In this document: positions 1-3,582 of the stretch, in pieces
Numbering within the stretch: position 1 is the first letter of the stretch
How the letters are laid out: the number at the start of each line of letters is the position of its first letter
From: CAVPGH01 sp046726955
GTDB taxonomy: Bacteria > Acidobacteriota > Vicinamibacteria > Fen-336
Reading direction: 5' to 3'
Assembly (NCBI GenBank): GCA_046726955.1
Contig: JBKPBQ010000578.1
Location: forward strand, 1-6,442
DNA length: 6,442 bases
Position numbers and translations under genes: made by a program
The notes under the pieces: model-generated
Databases searched by the model: none
What the model was told of the DNA's origin: nothing
What the model saw: the letters and a program-made list of their open reading frames with translations, nothing else

Positions 1-524
1 CCGGGGATCTCGTCGAGACCGGCGTCTGGCGCGGCGGAGCCGCGATCTTCATGCGCGGCGTGCTCAAGGCCCTGGAGGACACGGAGCGGACGGTCTGGGC
101 CTGCGACTCGTTCGCCGGCTTGCCCCGCGCCGATCCAGAGACGTACAAGGCCGACGCCGGCGATCCCCACTGGTCGTTCGCGGAGCTCGCGGTCCCGCTC
201 GAGGAGGTGAAGGCGAACTTCGCCCGCTACGGGCTCCTCGACGTACAGGTCCGCTTCCTCCCCGGCTGGTTCCGCGACACGCTGCCGACCGCCCCCATCG
301 AGCACATCAGCCTGCTCCGTCTCGACGGCGATATGTACGAGTCGACGCACATTGCGCTCGAGTCGCTCTACCCGAAGCTCTCGCCGGGCGGGTACCTCGT
401 GGTGGACGACTACGGCGCCATCCCCGCCTGCCGGCAGGCGGTGACGGACTTCCGGGCCCGCCACGAGATCGACGAGCCGATGACCGAGATCGACTGGACG
501 GGCGTCTACTGGCGGCGGAGATAG
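1..524 (+). CDS. TylF/MycF-family sugar O-methyltransferase, 5'-truncated by the window edge
   Basis: The reading frame is already open at base 3 and ends at TAG 522-524, giving 173 visible residues. The ATG at 51 lies inside the SAM-binding region, so it is not the start; the real start is upstream and roughly the first 70-90 residues are missing. Visible motifs are the SAM-binding loop ETGVWRGG (visible residues 5-12), an acidic DSF (35-37), LRLDGDMYEST (105-115) and VVDDYGAIPACRQAV (133-147). The spacing of Asp108 to Asp135/Asp136 matches, from memory, the three magnesium-binding aspartates of the macrolide-sugar methyltransferase MycF, so the catalytic centre looks intact. The family transfers a methyl group from SAM to a sugar hydroxyl (macrocin, mycinamicin), and homologues are common in polysaccharide clusters. 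Here it is probably a cytoplasmic enzyme that methylates a sugar of the exported glycan; the exact substrate is unknown. The gene faces the operon on the other strand and overlaps its last gene by 19 nt. Confidence 0.9.
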   Translation, partial: GDLVETGVWRGGAAIFMRGVLKALEDTERTVWACDSFAGLPRADPETYKADAGDPHWSFAELAVPLEEVKANFARYGLLDVQVRFLPGWFRDTLPTAPIEHISLLRLDGDMYESTHIALESLYPKLSPGGYLVVDDYGAIPACRQAVTDFRARHEIDEPMTEIDWTGVYWRRR

Positions 525-1126
525 CCCATCGGGTTGAAGGTCATCAGCAGCTTCTCCCGCGAGCGATCGACGACGAACTGGTCGTTCCCCTGCAGGAACT
601 CTTCGACGGCTTCCCACGGCCCCGGTCCGAAGTCGGGCAGCACAGGGTGGCCGTTGATGTTCGTGTCCTCGACGATCAGGTAGCTGCCCTTCGTCACGAG
701 CGGGCCGTACGCCTTCATCTCGGCCAGCACGTGGTCCTTCGTGTGGTCGGAGTCGAGGATGACGACGACCTTGTCGCCCTCGCCGACGAGGTCGGAGACG
801 TGGCCGACGATCATGGGATCGGTGGACGAGCCGTTGAGGTAGGTGATGCGGGGGTGGCGCGGGAAGTCGGGCCGGAGGAGCACGTCGATCGTGATCACCT
901 CGCCGCGGCCGAGCAGGTCGAGGATCGAGGCGAGGAAGAGCGCGCTGCCTCCCTCGGCAGTCCCCGTCTCGACGATCAGGTCGGGCTGGACCTCGTGCAG
1001 TATCTCCTGGTAGACCCAGAGGTCGAGCGGGCACTTCTGCGCCCGCACCCCCCGCCAGCGCGTGTCCTTCCAGGTGGTGTCCCGCGAGTCGTAGTAGAGC
1101 TCATGGAACGCACGGACTGCTTGCAT
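506..1126 (-). CDS. Cephalosporin hydroxylase (CmcI)-family SAM-dependent methyltransferase-like protein
   Basis: This is a complete 206-residue protein of about the usual length for the short members of the family. It is a class I Rossmann fold: SAM loop ETGTAEGGS at residues 53-61, acidic residue at the end of the second strand (IDV, Asp81), NGSSTDP at 98-104, LDSDH at 124-128 and VEDTNINGHP at 152-161. Asp127, Glu153 and Asp154 have the spacing of the metal ligands described for CmcI of the cephamycin pathway. Despite the family name, most homologues sit in glycan or rhamnosyl-lipid clusters and are thought to be O-methyltransferases; that role is inferred here from context. The ATG at 1126 is supported by a strong AGGAGG site 5 nt upstream. 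It is the third gene of the leftward operon, 57 nt after the transporter ATPase. Its last six codons (with stop) overlap the end of the convergent TylF-type gene. The substrate cannot be read from the sequence. Confidence 0.88.
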   Translation of the reverse strand: MQAVRAFHELYYDSRDTTWKDTRWRGVRAQKCPLDLWVYQEILHEVQPDLIVETGTAEGGSALFLASILDLLGRGEVITIDVLLRPDFPRHPRITYLNGSSTDPMIVGHVSDLVGEGDKVVVILDSDHTKDHVLAEMKAYGPLVTKGSYLIVEDTNINGHPVLPDFGPGPWEAVEEFLQGNDQFVVDRSREKLLMTFNPMGYLRRQ

Positions 1127-1131
1127 CCAGT

Positions 1132-1137
1132 CCTCCT
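1132..1137 (-). promoter_or_regulatory. Strong Shine-Dalgarno site of the CmcI-like gene
   Basis: AGGAGG on the minus strand lies 5 nt before the ATG at 1126, inside a longer purine run (GGAGGAGGA). It fixes the start of the CmcI-family gene. It is also the only strong ribosome binding site seen in the window: the other three visible gene starts have none. Confidence 0.75.
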
Positions 1138-1183
1138 CCGCGGCCCGCCCAGGGACGCGGTCGAACGAGCGCCGAAGCCGTCC

Positions 1184-2566
1184 TCATCTCTCGCCGTACA
1201 ACCCGGCGGCGGCGGGCCGCGCGGGCTCGAGGACCGACACCTGACACTCGCCCGCCAGGTTGGCCACCCCGAAGTGCAACGCCCGGGCGGCCCCCGGCGG
1301 GAGATTCACGGAAAAACCCCCGACAGCGGGAAGATGGCAGACGTGCCGGATCTGGCCCTCGCCGCCCAGGGCGGCGAGGCCGACCTCGAACGTGTAGTGG
1401 TCGGGCGCCAGGTCGAGCCGGACGTCCTGCCGAACGCGCACCCGGCTGCCCCGGGGCGCCCTCGATGGAGAGCCTGTACCGTACTGGAGCGTGTTCTTGC
1501 CGTGTACCAGCACAGCTTTCCGGTTGTAGATGCTAAATCCGCCCACTGGCCCCATTAGGTCCGTCAGGACCTCGAATTCCGAAAAAAAGTGGGCGGTCTC
1601 CCCTTCCGTGAACGTCAGCCGCGGCCGCCCCTCGCTGTCGCAGACGGCGACGCGGAGGCAGCGCGCGGTCCCGTCGGCCACCTGGGTGACCTGCGTGATG
1701 TCCAGAAAAGCGTTAGGCGGCGGCCAGTTATCGTCGTCCTCGCCGCCTGCGGGAGTCGTGTCGGGTAGGCCTTCGGGCGTGCGCGCGGCGGCGGACGCCG
1801 GGCCTCCCTGCTCGAGGAGGTAGTACCGCCTAACGGCCTCCCTGGGCTCGCCCTCGAAGACCACCGCCCCCCCGTCGAGGACGACCGCCCGGCGGCAGAA
1901 CCGCTCGATGTCCACCATCGAGTGGGAGACGAGGAGCACCGTGGATCCCCGCTCGGAGAGCGCCTGGAGCCGCCTGTAGCACTTCTGCTGGAAGAAGACG
2001 TCGCCCACGGCGAGGGCCTCGTCCACCAGCAGGATCTCGGCGTCGACGCTCGTGGCCACCGCGAAGGCCAGCCTCACGAACATGCCGCTCGAGTAGAGCT
2101 TCACCGGCTGGTCGAAGAACTCGCCGATGTCGGCGAAGGCCGCGATGTCGGGCAGCCGCCGCTCGACCTCGCCGCTCGGGATCCCGAGGAGCGTGCCGTT
2201 CAGGATCGCGTTCTCGCGGCCCGTGAACTCGGGGGTGAAGCCGCTGCCCAGCTCGAGGAGCGCGGCGACCCGGCCGTTCACCACGACCTCGCCCTCGCTC
2301 GGAGCGAGCGTGCCGGCGAGGATCTGGAGGAGCGTGCTCTTGCCCGAGCCGTTCTTGCCGATGATCCCGACCGTCTCTCCGCGCCGTACCTCGAGCGAGA
2401 CGTGGCGGAGCGCCCAGAAGTCGTGGCCGTAGCGGCGGCCGAAGCGCGCGAGCAGCATCTGCTTCAGCCGGTCCTGGGGACGCTCGTAGATCCGGTGCAT
2501 CTTGCCGAGGCCGGTCGCCACCAGGGCGGGACCGGCGTCCGCGAGTACCTCGCTCGTCGAGCTCAC
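1184..2566 (-). CDS. wzt: Polysaccharide ABC transporter ATP-binding protein with C-terminal glycan-binding domain (Wzt type)
   Basis: This 460-residue ATPase powers export of a finished lipid-linked polysaccharide across the inner membrane with the adjacent permease. The nucleotide-binding domain covers about residues 15-250: Walker A GKNGSGKST (70-78), the Wzt-type stretch ELGSGFTPEFTGREN (105-119), signature YSSGM (158-162, in place of LSGGQ as usual for this subfamily), Walker B ILLVDE (178-183) with D-loop AVGD (186-189), and switch His215. After an acidic/Pro linker (about 255-285) comes a beta-rich domain of about 160 residues resembling the Wzt C-terminal domain, which in E. coli O8/O9a binds the capped end of the O-antigen. 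The GTG start is chosen because it overlaps the permease stop (GTGA) and because family similarity begins soon after; Met23 is a weaker alternative. The same frame is open further upstream, but that part is antisense or out-of-frame shadow of the permease. Codons of the first half of the C-terminal domain are noticeably richer in A/T at the third position than those of the ATPase domain. Confidence 0.94.
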   Translation of the reverse strand: MSSTSEVLADAGPALVATGLGKMHRIYERPQDRLKQMLLARFGRRYGHDFWALRHVSLEVRRGETVGIIGKNGSGKSTLLQILAGTLAPSEGEVVVNGRVAALLELGSGFTPEFTGRENAILNGTLLGIPSGEVERRLPDIAAFADIGEFFDQPVKLYSSGMFVRLAFAVATSVDAEILLVDEALAVGDVFFQQKCYRRLQALSERGSTVLLVSHSMVDIERFCRRAVVLDGGAVVFEGEPREAVRRYYLLEQGGPASAAARTPEGLPDTTPAGGEDDDNWPPPNAFLDITQVTQVADGTARCLRVAVCDSEGRPRLTFTEGETAHFFSEFEVLTDLMGPVGGFSIYNRKAVLVHGKNTLQYGTGSPSRAPRGSRVRVRQDVRLDLAPDHYTFEVGLAALGGEGQIRHVCHLPAVGGFSVNLPPGAARALHFGVANLAGECQVSVLEPARPAAAGLYGER

Positions 2567-3417
2567 AGGACGTCCGCGAAGCCCCTCTTCGTCTTCATGA
2601 ACCAGGCGTAGCCGAGGACCATGACGACCGACGTCACGACCAGCCAGACGGCGAGCCGGCGCCAGTCGGGGAGCGTCCCCGCGAACAGTAGTCCGCGGAC
2701 GCTCTCCACGACCCAGGCGAGCGGGTTCAGCTCCACCGCCGGACGGAAGCGGTCCGGCACGGCCTCCGCGGGGTAGATCACCGGGGTCGCGAAGAACAAG
2801 ACCTGGAGGAGCAGCGGCACGAGGTGGACGAGGTCGCGCAGAAAGACGCCGAGGCTGGCCACGAGCCACGTGAGCCCGAGGCAGAGGAAGGCCGCGGGCA
2901 GCGCGACGAGCGGGATCAGCAGCACCGTCGCGGGCAGCCCTCCGAGGAAGATCCAGCAGCACACGAGGAGGAGCGCCAGGCTCACGAGGGCGTGGAAGAG
3001 GGCGGAGGCGAGGAGGCTCACAGGGAGGATCTCGAGGGGGAACACGACCTTCTTCACGTAGTTCGGCACTCCCACCACGAGGTAGGCCGCGCGGCCCAGG
3101 CATTCGGCGAACACGTTGAAGACGACGAGGCCGCAGAAGACGACGAGCGCGAACTCGCCGAGGCTGCCCGTCCGACTCTCCGGCCAGCGCGCGCGAAAGA
3201 CGACGCCGAACACCCAGGTGTAGACGACGAGCAGGACGAGCGGGTGGACGAACGACCAGAGCAGGCCGAGGAACGAGGCGCGGTACCGGCCCTCGACCTC
3301 GCGGCGGGCGAACTGCCACACGAGGCTGCGATGCTTCCAGAGGTGGGCGACGAGGGCGAAGGGCTGGAGGTGCCGCACGAGCGGCTCGGAGCGGGGGGTG
3401 ATGCGCCTCGACTCCAT
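2563..3417 (-). CDS. wzm: Polysaccharide ABC transporter permease (Wzm type, ABC-2 family)
   Basis: This 284-residue inner-membrane protein is of the usual length for O-antigen/teichoic-acid type ABC-2 permeases. A cytoplasmic N-terminus with the family motif RREVEGRYRASFLGLLW (residues 38-54) leads into about six hydrophobic segments, near 51-74, 86-106, 130-158, 161-192, 194-213 and 255-274. The loop ATPVIYPAEAVPDRFRP (210-226), NPLAWVVESVRGLLF (231-245) and the ending FADVL are typical of the family. It forms the channel for the lipid-linked glycan with the ATPase encoded next, whose GTG start overlaps this gene's TGA; this points to translational coupling and a fixed subunit ratio. The ATG at 3417 is chosen because the conserved region begins shortly after it. 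It has no clear ribosome binding site, and the frame stays open upstream (GTG at 3438 is an alternative), so the start is less certain than the function. It is the first gene of the leftward operon and diverges from the fusion gene at 3583. Confidence 0.93.
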   Translation of the reverse strand: MESRRITPRSEPLVRHLQPFALVAHLWKHRSLVWQFARREVEGRYRASFLGLLWSFVHPLVLLVVYTWVFGVVFRARWPESRTGSLGEFALVVFCGLVVFNVFAECLGRAAYLVVGVPNYVKKVVFPLEILPVSLLASALFHALVSLALLLVCCWIFLGGLPATVLLIPLVALPAAFLCLGLTWLVASLGVFLRDLVHLVPLLLQVLFFATPVIYPAEAVPDRFRPAVELNPLAWVVESVRGLLFAGTLPDWRRLAVWLVVTSVVMVLGYAWFMKTKRGFADVL

Positions 3418-3582
3418 CTCGCCCGCACATTCTGACACCCTTGGCCTGCAGGGTGCTGAAAAGTGTCCTCTCGCGGCGCGCGGCAGCGATGGCTTCGCGC
3501 AATGGGCCGGCCACGGCGATACCATTCCGAAGCGGTGGCGCGCGCGCCCTGTCGAAGGCTGCTTTTTCGGCACCCTGCTAAA
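3418..3582. promoter_or_regulatory. Divergent intergenic region between the export operon and the fusion gene
   Basis: This 165-bp gap is the only place from which both the leftward permease-ATPase-methyltransferase operon and the rightward fusion gene could have their nearest promoters. I cannot name convincing -35/-10 pairs: an AT-richer stretch near 3426-3434 reads CAGAAT on the minus strand with a TG two bases upstream, but no matching -35 was found, and TAAAAT at 3579-3584 runs into the start codon. Most of the gap is occupied by the palindromic element listed separately. Confidence 0.35.
3448..3578. repeat. 131-bp imperfect palindrome, MITE-like or other small palindromic element
   Basis: The outer arms are 15 bp long with one mismatch: GCAGGGTGCTGAAAA at 3448-3462 and TTTTCGGCACCCTGC at 3564-3578. 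Inside them, further complementary blocks are nested in the right order: GCGCGCG 3476-3482 with CGCGCGC 3539-3545, GCTTCG 3492-3497 with CGAAGC 3528-3533, and AATGG 3501-3505 with CCATT 3522-3526, leaving a loop of about 16 nt. The whole unit could fold into a long interrupted hairpin. It contains no transposase. Terminal inverted repeats, small size and an intergenic position are what a miniature inverted-repeat element would show, but no clear target-site duplication was found. A regulatory hairpin or a remnant of a larger insertion are alternatives. It ends 4 bp before the fusion gene ATG and 30 bp before the permease ATG. Confidence 0.5.

Noticed and set aside
647..1558. Long plus-strand open frame opposite the CmcI-like gene and the end of wzt
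   Set aside because: Composition is that of an antisense shadow of GC-rich coding sequence (Val/Asp/Arg/Leu-rich, no family motif), while the minus strand has clear family motifs.
3429..3457. Minus-strand promoter with CAGAAT as -10
   Set aside because: No acceptable -35 hexamer at 16-18 bp, and the implied transcription start would leave only a few bases before the permease ATG.
2567..3514. N-terminal extension of the Wzt frame across the permease
   Set aside because: This part is an out-of-frame read of the permease (Arg/Pro-rich, no domain). The ATPase family similarity begins just after the GTG at 2566.
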